NCBI GenBank assembly: GCA_029834535.1
Contig: JAQMWT010000320.1
Span: forward strand, 171,389-235,388
Length of the DNA: 64,000 nt
From: Chrysophaeum taylorii
Lineage: Eukaryota; Sar; Pelagophyceae; Pelagomonadales; Pelagomonadaceae
Direction of reading: 5' to 3'
Shown: positions 33,092 to 43,180 of the stretch, piece after piece
How the letters are laid out: every line of letters begins with the position of its first letter
Position numbering within the stretch: position 1 is the first letter of the stretch
Made by a program: the position numbers and the translations under genes
The notes under the pieces: generated by a model
Databases searched by the model: none
What the model saw: only the letters and a program-made list of their open reading frames with translations
What the model was told of the DNA's origin: nothing

Positions 33092-34624
33092 ATGTTGTCA
33101 GAGAGAAGAGAGGAGAGGTATTGCTGTAATAGTTCACCCCTCGTCCTGGCGAGCTTGGCGGGCGACGTCGAGGGCGCACGGCGGTTGCTGTTGGGCGGCG
33201 CCGATGTGAACCACTTGGACAACAATGATGTGTCCTCTCTTGTTTGCGCGAGTGCTGTTGGGCATGTCGAGGTGACGAAGTTGCTGCTCGACTACGGCGC
33301 GAACGTCCACCGGGTCCCGGAGAAGAGCGGGGCTTCGGCACTTTTCTACGCGAGCCAGAACGGTCACGTCGATGTCGCGCGCCTGCTGCTCGAACACGGC
33401 GCCGACGTGAACAAGAAGGATCGCGACGGAGTCTCGCCGCTCTTCGCGGCTGCGGAGAACGTCCACGTCGGCGTCGTGCGACTGCTGCTCGAAGAAAAAT
33501 ATGGCGCTGACGTTAATTTTTCCACGAAGCACGGCGCGACGCCTCTTTACATAAGCTGCCAAAACGGCGGGGATTTGGCCCCGGCTGTCGCGCGATTGCT
33601 GCTCGAAAGAGGCGCCGACGTCGACAAGGCCGAGAAACACGGCGCGACGCCTCTATACATAACCTGCCAGAATAATTTCCCGGCTGTCGCGCAGCTGCTG
33701 CTCGAAGAATATGGTGCCGATATCAACCGTTCCGCAAACAACGGCGCGACCCCGATACACATCGCGTGCGAGAACGGCCATATCAGCATCGCGCGTCTTT
33801 TGATCGAGAGGGGGGCAGACCTGGACCGCGGGGATGCCCTCCAGAGTCCTCCTCTGTATCTCGCGAGCCAAAACGGCCATGCCGAGGTCGTGCGTTTGCT
33901 CCTTGATCACGGCGCTTCTGTTTTCAGGGTCACGAACTTCAACCTTTCTTCTTTGTTCATCGCGAGCCAGAACGGCCACGCGAGCGTCGCGCGCGTTCTA
34001 ATAGACTACGGCGCCGACGTCTATCAGGCCGACTTCCGGGGTGCGTCTCCCTTGTTCATCGCAAGCCACAACGGCCACTCAAAAGTCGCGGGCCTGCTGG
34101 TCGTTCGTGGTGGTGCTGACGTGCACCAGACAGACGACGCCGGATCGACGCCGTTGTTCGTAGCTTGCCAGAACGGACGGTCGACCGTCGCGCGCCTCCT
34201 CCTCAAACATGGCGCCGACGTCCATCAGGCTCGGAATGATGGGACCACCCCTCTGTGCGTCGCGAGTTGCAACGGCCACCTTTCCATCGTCGATCTCTTG
34301 TGTTCTTCGGCGAGCGGTGCCGACGTCAACCGAGCCAACGACGCAGGCATAGCCCCTCTCTACGCCGCGAGTTCCAACGGTCATCTGGCTCTCGTGCGAT
34401 ATTTGGTTGCGCACGGCGCCGATCTCCGCCGAGCCACAGCTCGCGGCGACACTTCTAGGCGCGTGGCGCGTCGGAGGGGGCACCTCGACGTCGTCGCAGC
34501 CCTCTCGCTGCTCGAAATCATTGGCGCTTCGGGTGGTAGTGATATTATCGTGTCGCGGCAAGAACCATGGCGAACATCGGGACTGTGTCCGCGATGTTGT
34601 ATTCGCCGCCGCCGTCGCCGGTAG
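33092..34624 (+). CDS. Ankyrin-repeat protein (about 13 repeats)
   Basis: Start at ATG 33092; about 510 residues. Nearly the whole protein is ankyrin repeats of 33-36 residues, with the usual G-(A/T)-(T/S)-P-L-x-x-A-x-x-N-G-H and V-x-x-L-L-x-x-G-A-D-V pattern (SALFYASQNGHVDVARLLLE; SPLFAAAENVHVGVVRLLLE; SPLFIASHNGHSKVAGLLVV). No kinase, DHHC, SOCS or other catalytic domain is present. Repeats near residues 155-220 are longer, with insertions. The last ~30 residues are Arg-rich (RRRRRR before the stop) and may be read past a true splice site. A protein-binding scaffold by family; partner unknown. It ends 28 bp from the stop of the converging gene. Confidence 0.85.
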   Translation: MLSERREERYCCNSSPLVLASLAGDVEGARRLLLGGADVNHLDNNDVSSLVCASAVGHVEVTKLLLDYGANVHRVPEKSGASALFYASQNGHVDVARLLLEHGADVNKKDRDGVSPLFAAAENVHVGVVRLLLEEKYGADVNFSTKHGATPLYISCQNGGDLAPAVARLLLERGADVDKAEKHGATPLYITCQNNFPAVAQLLLEEYGADINRSANNGATPIHIACENGHISIARLLIERGADLDRGDALQSPPLYLASQNGHAEVVRLLLDHGASVFRVTNFNLSSLFIASQNGHASVARVLIDYGADVYQADFRGASPLFIASHNGHSKVAGLLVVRGGADVHQTDDAGSTPLFVACQNGRSTVARLLLKHGADVHQARNDGTTPLCVASCNGHLSIVDLLCSSASGADVNRANDAGIAPLYAASSNGHLALVRYLVAHGADLRRATARGDTSRRVARRRGHLDVVAALSLLEIIGASGGSDIIVSRQEPWRTSGLCPRCCIRRRRRR

Positions 34625-34651
34625 TATCATGACGACGACGAAATTATATTA

Positions 34652-35518
34652 CTATTTCTTGTTTTTTCGCAAAGCTGCGATATCTCGGTGGAAGCCTTCA
34701 GTCTCCAAATTGCGGCGGCGGTGGAGCGCGCGGAGGTCGTTCTTGAGGGAGGCGATGCGGCTCTTGGCGCGGGCCATGGCGTCTTTGTGGCGGTCCGTGA
34801 CGCGCGAAAGAAGATTGCGGACGTCAGCAGCTTGGGCTCTGGCGGCGTCGCGCTCTGCCACGAGCTTCGACGCGGCCGCCTCGATCTCGGCCCTTATGGC
34901 TGCCCTTGCCGCGTCCGCCTCGGCCTTGAAGCGCGTCCGTTGTTCGGCGGTCTCCCGTTCCATGGCGTCTCTGCGACTGGCAAATGCCTCCGCCGCGTCT
35001 TTCGCGCTCGACTCCGCCCGATTCGCGCGCGCGCGACATTCCAACAGCGCGGCCGCGAGGTCATCGCGCTCGCTAGCAACCCGCGCCCGCTCGGCCTCCC
35101 ACTCTCGCTCGCGCTCCCGAGCTTGGTCGTTCGCGCGGGCGAGTGTTTCGCGCGTTTCGCGCCGGTAATTCGCGTATTCCGCCGCGCTCGCCGCCAGCAT
35201 TGCCTCCACGGAGTCGTTCTCGCGCCCCACCACCTCCGGGAGCCTCGGGTCCTCGCTCTTCGGGAACCGCGCGACCACCACGCGCCCGCGCTCGCCGCGC
35301 CGCACCAGACTCTCCCCCGAACCCGGCATCACCGACCCCTGGTCGAAGACCACCGCCGCGTCCCTCCCGGGGGTCAGGGCCAGCAACTCGAGGAGTTGTC
35401 CGTCGAGTCGCCGGACGTCGCGCCGCGCGCGCTCGAGGGCAATCGCCATCGCCTGCACCTCGCGCCGCGCCTCGGCCTCGCCGGCGCGCGCTTCTTGGAG
35501 CTCGAGCATGATCTGCAT
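34652..35518 (-). CDS. Coiled-coil protein of unknown function
   Basis: Start at ATG 35518; about 288 residues. Apart from a ~50-residue loop (residues ~50-100, AVVFDQGSVMPGSGES and following) it is continuous charged helix with heptads (AREREREWEAERARVASERD, ESSAKDAAEAFASRRDAMER). There are no membrane segments or cysteine motifs. Ala/Arg/Glu-rich composition matches the GC-rich neighbours. It could be a cytoskeletal or basal-body type filament protein, but nothing specific shows this. Confidence 0.6.
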   Translation of the reverse strand: MQIMLELQEARAGEAEARREVQAMAIALERARRDVRRLDGQLLELLALTPGRDAAVVFDQGSVMPGSGESLVRRGERGRVVVARFPKSEDPRLPEVVGRENDSVEAMLAASAAEYANYRRETRETLARANDQAREREREWEAERARVASERDDLAAALLECRARANRAESSAKDAAEAFASRRDAMERETAEQRTRFKAEADAARAAIRAEIEAAASKLVAERDAARAQAADVRNLLSRVTDRHKDAMARAKSRIASLKNDLRALHRRRNLETEGFHRDIAALRKNKK

Positions 35519-35610
35519 CACTCTTTATTCCAACCGCCAAAACGGAAGAACTATTCCTTTCTTCAACGGAATTTGTTTTATGACAACGGGGGTAGTCGTA
35601 ATTTAGTAGT

Positions 35611-37234
35611 TTATAGGTCAAAGGGCTGGGAGATGTGGTAGACGTCCTCGTCGGAGTGGAGAGACTGGGGATCTCGCTCCGGAGGAGAGGGGGCCGAGGT
35701 TGCGTGGCGGTGACGTTTCTTTTGTTTTGGAGTAGTAGTAGTAGTAGTAGTCCGTTGCTTTTCCGCCGCCGCCGCCGCCACCGTCGTTGTCGCGGAGTTT
35801 TTTTGGAGTTGGGGCTGCGTGAGGCGATCTTTCTGGAGTTGGGGCTGCGTGAGGCGCGTGACCATCGAGGAGATAGAGTCTGGTCTTAAAACGAGGGTTT
35901 TGGTTCGCGCGAAGCCCATCGCGGCCGGGAACCAGTGCAGCACGAGCCACTGGAGCAAAATAAGGCAGTAGGTGGCGATCATCACGATGAAGAGATTGAA
36001 GTGGTATACTCGGTCCGAGTAGTTGCAGCTCGAGGAGGAGGAGCGGTAGGGGTCGACGTCGGCGGCCGCGTCCGCCGTCTTCTCGAAACACGAGGTTTCG
36101 GCCGCTTCTCTGAAGTCGACGAGCCAACTACGAAGCCGCGGGTTGAGGTCGTAGAAGTAGTCGCAGGTCTGGGGCTCGCCCACGATAACGACCAAGGTGC
36201 TCACGACGAGGAGAAATCCTACGAGCCAGAAAAATAAGTCGTGGAGAAAGTAGAATAGCCAAAACAACGAGCAAAAGTTGTTGGGGGTGCGGACGACGTA
36301 TTCGATAAAAGCCAGGGTCGAAACGTGGAGCGCGAGGACGAGGCACCAAGCTGCCGCGAGGAGCACGCTGTCCACCGAGAGGACCATGTCGCAGGCCAAT
36401 CCGGCAAAGTCGAGAGCGTACTCCGCCCATTCGATCGCGAGCTTCGCACCTCGAAGCATTTCTCGGAGGAATTTCAGGTCGCGGCGCATTTGGCACGGCG
36501 CGAGCTCAATCGGCGCAGGTTCCCGGGAGCTCGCGAGACAGGCGGCGACGGCCTGGAGTTCGGAGGCCGCGTCGCCAACGTCGAAAGTTCCAACCGAGAA
36601 CCCCAGCGTGTTCGCGAGATCGGTGACGCCCATCTCGCCGGCGGTCGTCGCGTCGCCTAAAAAGGGAAGTCCCGAAAATTTTAAAAAACGCACTTATCAC
36701 CGAGACCTCGCCGGCCACCTCGGCGGTTTGCGCGACCCACGCGCCGTAGCTCAAGTTCTGATAGAGCGTCCAGGCTGCGTCGACGTCGTCGCGCGCCGCG
36801 CAGGCCCGGCGGCACAGCGGATGCATCATCAACACCGAACTTCGCGAGAACTCGCGAGAGCAGTTCAGCCCGCGGAGGGCGTGAGACGTCGCGTTCCACA
36901 TGTCTTCGATCGACGCTCTCAACGTCGCGATTTCGTGCTCCGTGCAATTGTTTGCCACCGAATCCAGAGCGCGCCGAGCGCGACCCACGGCGCACCGGAC
37001 GCGCGTGCGCTCGCCGGCGATGTCCTTGAGGTCCTCGACGTACGCCTTGGTCATGTCCAGCAAGTCCTCGGCGAGGTCGATGGATTTCTTTAACCCCCGC
37101 GCCGATCGCTTCGCCTGCCGGAGGGTGATCGGAGCGCGCGCCGCCTGGATCGCGTCGAGGATCGCGCACGCCAACAGCAGCCCGCACACCGCTTGGACCA
37201 GAAATCTTCGCGACCAGTATGACTTCCTCGTCAT
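35611..37234 (-). CDS. Multipass membrane protein with large N-terminal loop (2 exons, 528 aa model)
   Basis: Exons 37234-36694 and 36656-35611, joined over a 37-nt intron (36657-36693) with donor GTGCGT and acceptor CTTTTTAG; the phases match and the product is 528 residues. An N-terminal helix (VQAVCGLLLACAILDA) is followed by a ~270-residue, mainly helical domain with paired cysteines, then four membrane helices (VLLAAAWCLVLALHVSTLAF; FCSLFWLFYFLHDLFFWLV; GFLLVVSTLVVIVG; FIVMIATYCLILLQWLVLHW) and a loop with cysteines. The tail holds a short tandem LTQPQLQK repeat and Thr/Lys-rich sequence. The topology (one helix, big extracellular loop, helices, second loop, helix) recalls prominin/tweety-like proteins, but no family signature was confirmed. 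Confidence 0.65.
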
Positions 37235-38773
37235 CTCTTCTCTCGTGGGAGAATTTCAATATGTAATTGTGGCAATTCGGCATGAGGGTTTAGGAGTAAA
37301 AACAACTCTAAGGTTAAAAAAGGGTTGATTACAAAGCAGCTTTGATTTATTTATTTATTTATTTATTTATTGTCGGGGGTGAGAGCGTCGAGCGGAAAGA
37401 AGAGAGGCGGGTTGAGTGGAAGGAAGGTCGTTGACGACGCAAGCCGATTTTTTTATAAGGGACGGCCGAGCGCTAGCCTCACCGTCCGGGCGCCGCCGCC
37501 ATTAGGGTTAGGAAACAATGTCATGACGTGCATCAGTGACGCGCCGTGAAAATATGTACTAGTTTTTCAATATATTTGGGTTTTTTAAGGTCGTCGACTG
37601 CTAGTGGGGGGGTATGTGCGGGGGAATGCACGCCCAGAAAAAGAAGTGGGGCCTCCACAAGGCGCGGCCGCGGCAAAACTGCGGCCGAGTCCAAACGAGG
37701 GGACAGGTGGGTCGAGGTTCTCGTCTATTAGAGTTTCGTTTCTCAGCCATTCCCTTTTTCAACTGACATCGCAATCTCGCATGCCGGGGTCTCACTCCGC
37801 GAATTCCACATACCAACGAAGATCTGGCCCTCCCGCGTTCGGGAAAAAAAAAAAACGCAACAACTGACGACAGACCATCAACTCGTAATTACTATTCCCC
37901 TCGTTTGAACACCGCCCGGCGACTCTCTGATGAAACGCGCCGCGGCGCTGGGATTATTGGCCCGCACGCAAGTTGTGGGCTGGCCAATAGTTATTCGGTA
38001 ATCTAGCGATTGTTAAGGATAACCTGACCTCAGAAGAAAATAAATACTCCTATGATAGATTGCCACTAATCAACACCGCCAGTCCGGGAACGCCTTCGAG
38101 CGACGACGCACAAGTCGGGTGACGCAAAAATCGGGCGCTTCGAGTTAGATGTCATTCGTTGGGTTCACGACACTGACTCCGTTCGTTGGTTTCACGACAC
38201 TGACTCGGCACGGAGACAACTATCGTACTCCTCATAGAATATTCCGCCCGCGGTCGGAGACTATTTCCTGCGGCTGCGGAATGTTCGGCGCGCCCCAAGA
38301 GTTCCTTCGAATGACAAACATACATTTTAGGGTAGATTCGTTTCTACGCTTCTTTGGATCCAAGCGCCCGTCCGGCTGTGTCGCCGCGTACTTCTTGGAC
38401 GCGTTGCGTCAAGCAACCAACAATTCTTATTCACACGACTAGAACGCAACACTTTCTCCGTCGAAGACGCGCTCATTCTTCATTCATTTTCTTCTTCTGC
38501 TTCTCCCGCTTCTGCTAAGCGTCCTATCCTGCGAAGCGTGTCGTAGCGCGCACTGTTTAGGCCTTGTCCGGAAATCCGCCTTAGAGCTACCGGCCTATCC
38601 AAATGCGCCCTATATTTTAGTATGATGAAAAAAAAGTAGTATCATGCCAAGCACCGCCCGGGCTCAACACTGATACAGGTAACTCCAAGCTAATTAGACG
38701 ACCCCGGAATTTTAAGGGATCGTCGCATAGAAAAATGAGATAATGTTGAGTTCGTGCTGCGCGAGGAGACGCT
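37235..38773. other. Intergenic; dispersed repeats, no convincing gene
   Basis: Holds (TTTA)n at about 37345-37371, a segment from 37331 that resembles 43211-43250 (inside the insertion in the copy-1 LTR), the dispersed motif copy C at 37581-37628 and a ~27-bp tandem pair at about 38154-38210 (TTCACGACACTGACTC twice). The plus-strand frame 38149-38442 (97 residues) starts with that repeat and has no recognised domain; I do not call it a gene. Confidence 0.45.
37581..37628 (+). repeat. Dispersed ~45-bp motif, copy C (diverged)
   Basis: TTTTTTAAGGTCGTCGACTG followed by CTAGTGGGGGGGTATGTGCGG. It shares the TTTAA, GTCGACTGCTA, G-run and TGTG(C)GGGG blocks with copies A and B. Confidence 0.5.
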
Positions 38774-38989
38774 CTACTTTCTATATACAGTGGCATTGCG
38801 CGAGGCGAGCATCTGGTCGGTGTAGTTTTCGTGGTTGACGCCGTGCATATTGTTACAGTACTGCGAGAGCAACAGGTAGCTCGCGAAGACCTTGAGGTCG
38901 AGGTAGTAAAAGAAGATACTGGCGAAGGCGCCCAAGATACAGTCTGGGAAGTCGGTGCTTAACCTTCTTCTTCTGTGTCCTGGTGGCAT
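38774..38989 (-). CDS. Small hypothetical protein or single exon with one membrane segment
   Basis: 71 residues from ATG 38989 with a plausible hydrophobic segment (CILGAFASIFFYYLDLKVFA and on) and a polar, Asn-rich end (YCNNMHGVNHENYTDQM). The base composition fits coding sequence better than the flanks, but it is short and matches nothing I know. It may be an exon of a larger unrecognised gene. Confidence 0.3.
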   Translation of the reverse strand: MPPGHRRRRLSTDFPDCILGAFASIFFYYLDLKVFASYLLLSQYCNNMHGVNHENYTDQMLASRNATVYRK

Positions 38990-39489
38990 GTCGAATGTTT
39001 AAGGAAGATTGTTGAATTTGCAGTGGTACATACCGGGATTTTTGCTTGTCATCATCATCATCATCGTCGTCGTCGTGTCAGCGCTTCTGGTTGCCCATCC
39101 CAGTGAGGGCACTTGGGTAGTTTGTAGATACACGAGGACTTCGAAAGCGCCGCTGTGCTAGTCAGACGAGAACAGTGTGCAATCGCTAAAATCAGAGCCA
39201 ATATTCAAAAGTTTCGGATTCGCGAACAGGCCGGCAAGCATCTTCGGAAGCAGCGAACGCTCTTGGAAGGGCCTCTGGTGTAGTGTATTGCGCATACATC
39301 CTCAAAAGAACACGCGTTCTGTGAAGATTCCTTGAAGGAGCTTGCTATTGTAGTAGGGACCATCTTTCGACCTCTCTAATTTAATCGTTCATCGTTGCAT
39401 AGATCACGAACGTCATTCATTGTACGCCAAAAACGCAGCAACACCGTCGAGCAGAGAAAGGACGAGCAGAAGGACAATCAAGAAGGAGG
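38990..39489. other. Intergenic; promoter side of the ABC transporter gene
   Basis: Contains an (ATC)/(CGT) triplet run at about 39050-39075. No gene or strong motif seen. Confidence 0.4.
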
Positions 39490-41228
39490 ATGGCGACGAC
39501 TAGTGGTTTTGAGAAGGAGCTCGAGTCGGTAGTGGCGTCGCACCAGGCATTCATAGTTCGCGGCGCCACCGGGAGCGGCAAGACGTGGTTCGTCCAGAAA
39601 CTCACCGAGCTTTTAGGAGAAGGCAACGTCGTGCTGATCCCTCAGTATCCGATGTTCAAGCCGCAGCTCCCAGTCAAAACATTCATCAACATGCTGCCCC
39701 TGCACACGCCGGCTCGTGAGAAGCTATTTGCCGACCTCGAGGCCATGGGCGTGCCGACCGACAAGCGAATCGGCGGCAAGCTGATGGGAATGCTCGACGT
39801 GCCCGGGTTAAGTGGCGGTCAGCGCAAGAAGATGCTGTTGGCGCTTGCAGTGCAGCTCGCGATGACCCGCAACGCCAAGGCCATGGTTCTAGATGAACCT
39901 TTTGCTGGCATCGACGCCGCTAGCATGGAGACCGTGCTCACCGTGCTCAAGGAGGTGCAGGAGTTCCGCGCGATCAAGCTGTTCTTGGTGACCCACGACC
40001 ACTTCCGGCTCATAGAAAACGCGTTTATCGGGACGCCGCACCTAAACATCGATAATCGCATCCTCCAAGTCGGTCAGTCGAGCGACTCGGGAGACACGCT
40101 CACGGCCTCGCGTGCGATCACGCGCCAGATCAAGACGCTTCCCAAGCATGACAAACCCGACGCTGGGCCGTGGATCGACACGTATGTCGTCAAGCGACAC
40201 TTCATCGAAGGCGAGCATATGCTGCCGACTTTTACGATCATCGTGTTTGGCATCCTCTGCGGCGTCATGGCGGGCAACTACAAGGGTGGCGGCCAGAGTC
40301 TGGAGCTATTTTGTTGTTGCTTTCTGGTGTCATTTTGCACGCTTGTGCTTGTGGTGTTCTTGCGTCTTTTGCGGTGTTCTTGCGTCATGCGAAGGGTCAA
40401 CCCCAGGTCGCGGCGAAGGCATTGAGCCCTTTTCGTCGGTCTTCAGCTTCTTGAAGGTGTTTATGCTCGAGTACAGTGCGTCGTCTCGCGACGTGGCCTC
40501 GTGTTGACTGTTCTTCTGTACGTGCAGTCCACTTCGGGTCGATCCTTAACTATTGCTTCAAGCGTGGCCAGCATCTCGAGGACGTCGGGCTCTTGCTCAC
40601 GCGCAAGCGAGACGCGATCCTCGAGACCATCGTCATCGCGGCAATCCAGTCGGTAACTCTTGGCTTCTTGCTCAATGGGCTCCTCATCGCTTTGGCGCCA
40701 CGGTTCTGGTGGATCAACTCGAACGTCATATTTGTCGACGTCTATTACGCGCTCCAGGTCCAGGTCGCTTACACGCTCCTGCCAGTTCTCCAGTGCTATC
40801 CAGTGTCGAATGAAACCCACCCTCGAGTGTTCGGGTAGCGACACTTTCGATGCAGGCCCAATCCGCTCGTCACCATGGCGAGCATCTTCCCATACGTCGC
40901 GGTTTGGGGTTTCGCCAACGGCACGCTGCTCCCGCGCGACATAGCCCTCAAGAACGCTCGCTGGCTGGCATTTTTGAGTCCGATGTACCACTTTGGGTGT
41001 GCCGACGTCAAGGCGGCCAACGGCGAGCTCTCGCTCCCGGGGAGCAATTGCAAGACGACCGGCATCCACCTCGCCTTTATCAGCCCGCTTCTGATTTTCG
41101 TTATCGTCGCCATGGCTTACGTTCAGATTAAAAAATGCATCAAAACCTGCCGCGGCAAGCACCAATTGAGCGAGACGAACCGCCGTGCCGAGGCGCGCAT
41201 TGAAGACCAAGGCGAGGACGCCGCCTAA
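39490..41228 (+). CDS. ABC transporter (ABCG-like half-size), at least 3 exons
   Basis: ATG at 39490. Nucleotide-binding domain: Walker A GATGSGKT (residues ~24-31), signature LSGGQRKK, Walker B AMVLDEPFAGID, H-loop VTHDH. The domain comes before the membrane part, as in the ABCG/PDR type. Membrane segments: LPTFTIIVFGILCGVMAG (exon 1), TIVIAAIQSVTLGFLLNGLL and following (exon 2, 40528-40834), SIFPYVAVWGFANGTLLPRD and FISPLLIFVIVAMAY (exon 3, 40856-41228). Intron 1 ends at acceptor TACGTGCAG (40527); its donor is ambiguous (40286 or 40313, both in phase). Intron 2 (40835-40855, GTAGCG...ATGCAG) would be only 21 nt and keeps frame. Product about 490-500 residues, short for an ABCG half transporter, so an exon may be missed or the gene may be decaying. 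Substrate unknown. Confidence 0.7.
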
Positions 41229-42136
41229 GACGCTGCTCTAGACCCTGCTCTAGATGTCAAATTTCACCAATTACTAAAGATGATGTCTCCACATGCCACA
41301 AGACGTTTATAGTAAACTACACTTGGTTTAAAGAGCCAGAATGGAGAGGCGCGCGCAGAGGAAGAGAAGGGGGGGGGTGTCCAGAGAGGGCGGCGTTATC
41401 AAATAACCATCCTGATAAGTGTGTAAAGGGCAGAAGCGGGAAGGGGAGGGCAGAGAAAGGGAGTGGGGCAGCAAAGCCTGCGAAAGGGAAAGAGCTAAAA
41501 GGAGAGGCAGGAGAAGGAGGGCGAAGAAAGGTATACGGTGGGGTGGTTCTAGAAGAGGTCAAAGGTTTAATAATAATTATTACTATTTTGGCGAGCCAGG
41601 CTCGAAGAGCCAGAATGGATAAGCGCAGAGGAAAAAAGCGGTTCCTATGGCAGCCCTCCCTGTGCCAGCACGTCAAATAGCACCCCTTGATGTACAGGAG
41701 CAGCCCCTTGCGCCAATAGGTTTCGGGATTGCCCCCCGGGAACCGAAGGCCTTGAAGCACCGTCACGGTGCACTCCAGGAGCGTACGGTACCAGTGGTGC
41801 GCTCAGCTGGAACACGTGGATATAAAGCCCTGGGGGTGACACGGGGCATGGACGGTCGCATGACTCTCAACCGCAACCGCTAGCTAGCTCTTCCGCTCAG
41901 GCGATGACTCGCACCGCTTGAGGAGAATTTGCGCGGTGCTTCAATGAGCACTTCCGAGACCGGGAACGCCGTCGGTACAGACTTGGACGTCCATGCCTTC
42001 CTCCGCGACTTGTTTGGCGACGTGGGATCGCGGGAGTGGTGGGTGCAGTTGTCGTGATCACAGCCCGTAGAGGCCGGGTATGGGAAATCGGTGTGGGAGT
42101 TACCTCTCGACTTGATCGCGAAGGATGTGTGGTAAG
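41229..42136. other. Intergenic; local direct repeats
   Basis: AGAGCCAGAATGGA followed by GCGCAGAGGAA-like sequence occurs at about 41333 and again at about 41608. The minus-strand frame at 41317-41766 includes LQGLRFPGGNPETYWRKGLL, which looks protein-like but is not recognised and may be a transposon scrap. Confidence 0.35.
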
Positions 42137-42141
42137 GTCAT
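42137..42141. repeat. Target site duplication GTCAT, left of retrotransposon copy 1
   Basis: GTCAT lies immediately before the left LTR and again at 53692-53696 immediately after the right LTR. Five base pairs is the usual duplication length for Ty3/gypsy integrases. Confidence 0.9.
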
Positions 42142-42469
42142 TGTGGTGTAAGGAGAATTTTAGGGCTACCTGGCGTGCCTTCGAATCCTGGCTCGCCGCT
42201 CGCGTCCGCGCCCTTGGTGGAGTCACTGGACGAGGATGGCCGTTCTCCCACCACACAAGCACAAACAACTTCCGTACCTGGTCCTCACAACTTGAGGATC
42301 GGCTGTTGCTTTATGACTAAGAACACTTGAGTCAAAGAAATCGGGGAAGATGATGTCTTAACTACTAATCGACAGATGTTTGTTTGTCTGTCTGTCTGTT
42401 TGTTTGTTTGTTTGTCCCTCGATTTAGGGTAAGGATCAGGTAGGCGCGCGAGCCAGGCAGTGATTCCTC

Positions 42470-43000
42470 CAAGCCGTCTACGGCGACCTCGCAGACTGTT
42501 TCCACGACCCGCGGCGGCTCTTTCAGCGCGCCATTCTCACGCCCCGTCGAAACGATGTTGTCGATGCTGACAACGCGCGCATGACCGCGGCCTTTTTTTC
42601 CCGAAGACGAGGCGTCGGAGTTCTTTTCGGCCGACTAGGTTGGGTCGGAAGACGACGCCTCGCTCTTTACAGTCGAGTTTTCGACTCCCTGACAACCAAC
42701 GGCATGCTGACTTTGATCGCGAGCTTAAAGTCTTCGCAACCTCGACCCGTCGCACGGCCACTGCAACGGTACCAGATACATGATTGATCGTGTGGTGTCG
42801 CCGAGGCTCCTCCAACCTGTATCCCTTAAGGCCCGCCGACGCCAAACGATCGACAAGAGCCAGGGCCAGACGCTCCGCGAGGTCGGCGTCCTCTTGGCGA
42901 AGCCCGTCTTCTGCCACGTCCAGCTCTACGTGGCTCTCTGTCGATCGGCAACCCCGAGGATATCCTCTTCTGGGTCGACGACTCCACCCTACCTCACACG
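42470..43000 (+). pseudogene. C-terminal half of a Pif1/Helitron-type helicase, frameshifted
   Basis: Family-typical blocks occur in order but in different frames: VYGDLADCFHDPRRLFQ and RAILTPRRNDVVDADNARM (~42475-42580); FPEDEASEFFSAD (~42590-42630); SEDDASLFTVEF (~42648-42683); DSLTTNGM; NLDPSHGHCNGTRYMI (~42736-42783); KSQGQTLREVGVLLAKPVF with QLYVALCR (~42859-42945). These are motifs IV-VI of Pif1-family helicases as found in Helitrons and in cellular Pif1 proteins. At least three frameshifts separate them, so it is a pseudogene. N-terminal motifs I-III and any Rep domain are absent. Confidence 0.85.
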
Positions 43001-43052
43001 TGCTGCGCAATACCGATAAGCCCCCTCCCGGCGTCTACACGCGCACTTTAGG

Positions 43053-43180
43053 TTAACTTACTGGGACCAGGTGAACTTACTGGGGTTATAGATTGGGACT
43101 AGGTGAGCTGAGTGACCAGGTGAACTAACTGGGACCAGGTGAGCTAACTGGGACCAGGTGAACTTACTGGGGTGTTTAGA
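43053..43180. repeat. ~19-bp imperfect repeats (AACTTACTGGGACCAGGTG)
   Basis: The unit AACTTACTGGGACCAGGTG or close variants occurs about five times, and related sequence (AACTTACTGGGGTTAGAGATTGGGA) recurs at 43303-43340 near the end of the insertion. It probably belongs to the inserted element's terminal region. Confidence 0.8.

Noticed and set aside
40112-40507. Independent ORF between ABC transporter exons
   Set aside because: Overlaps the nucleotide-binding exon in another frame; only its FLKVFMLEYSAS part might be a missed exon, which I could not define.
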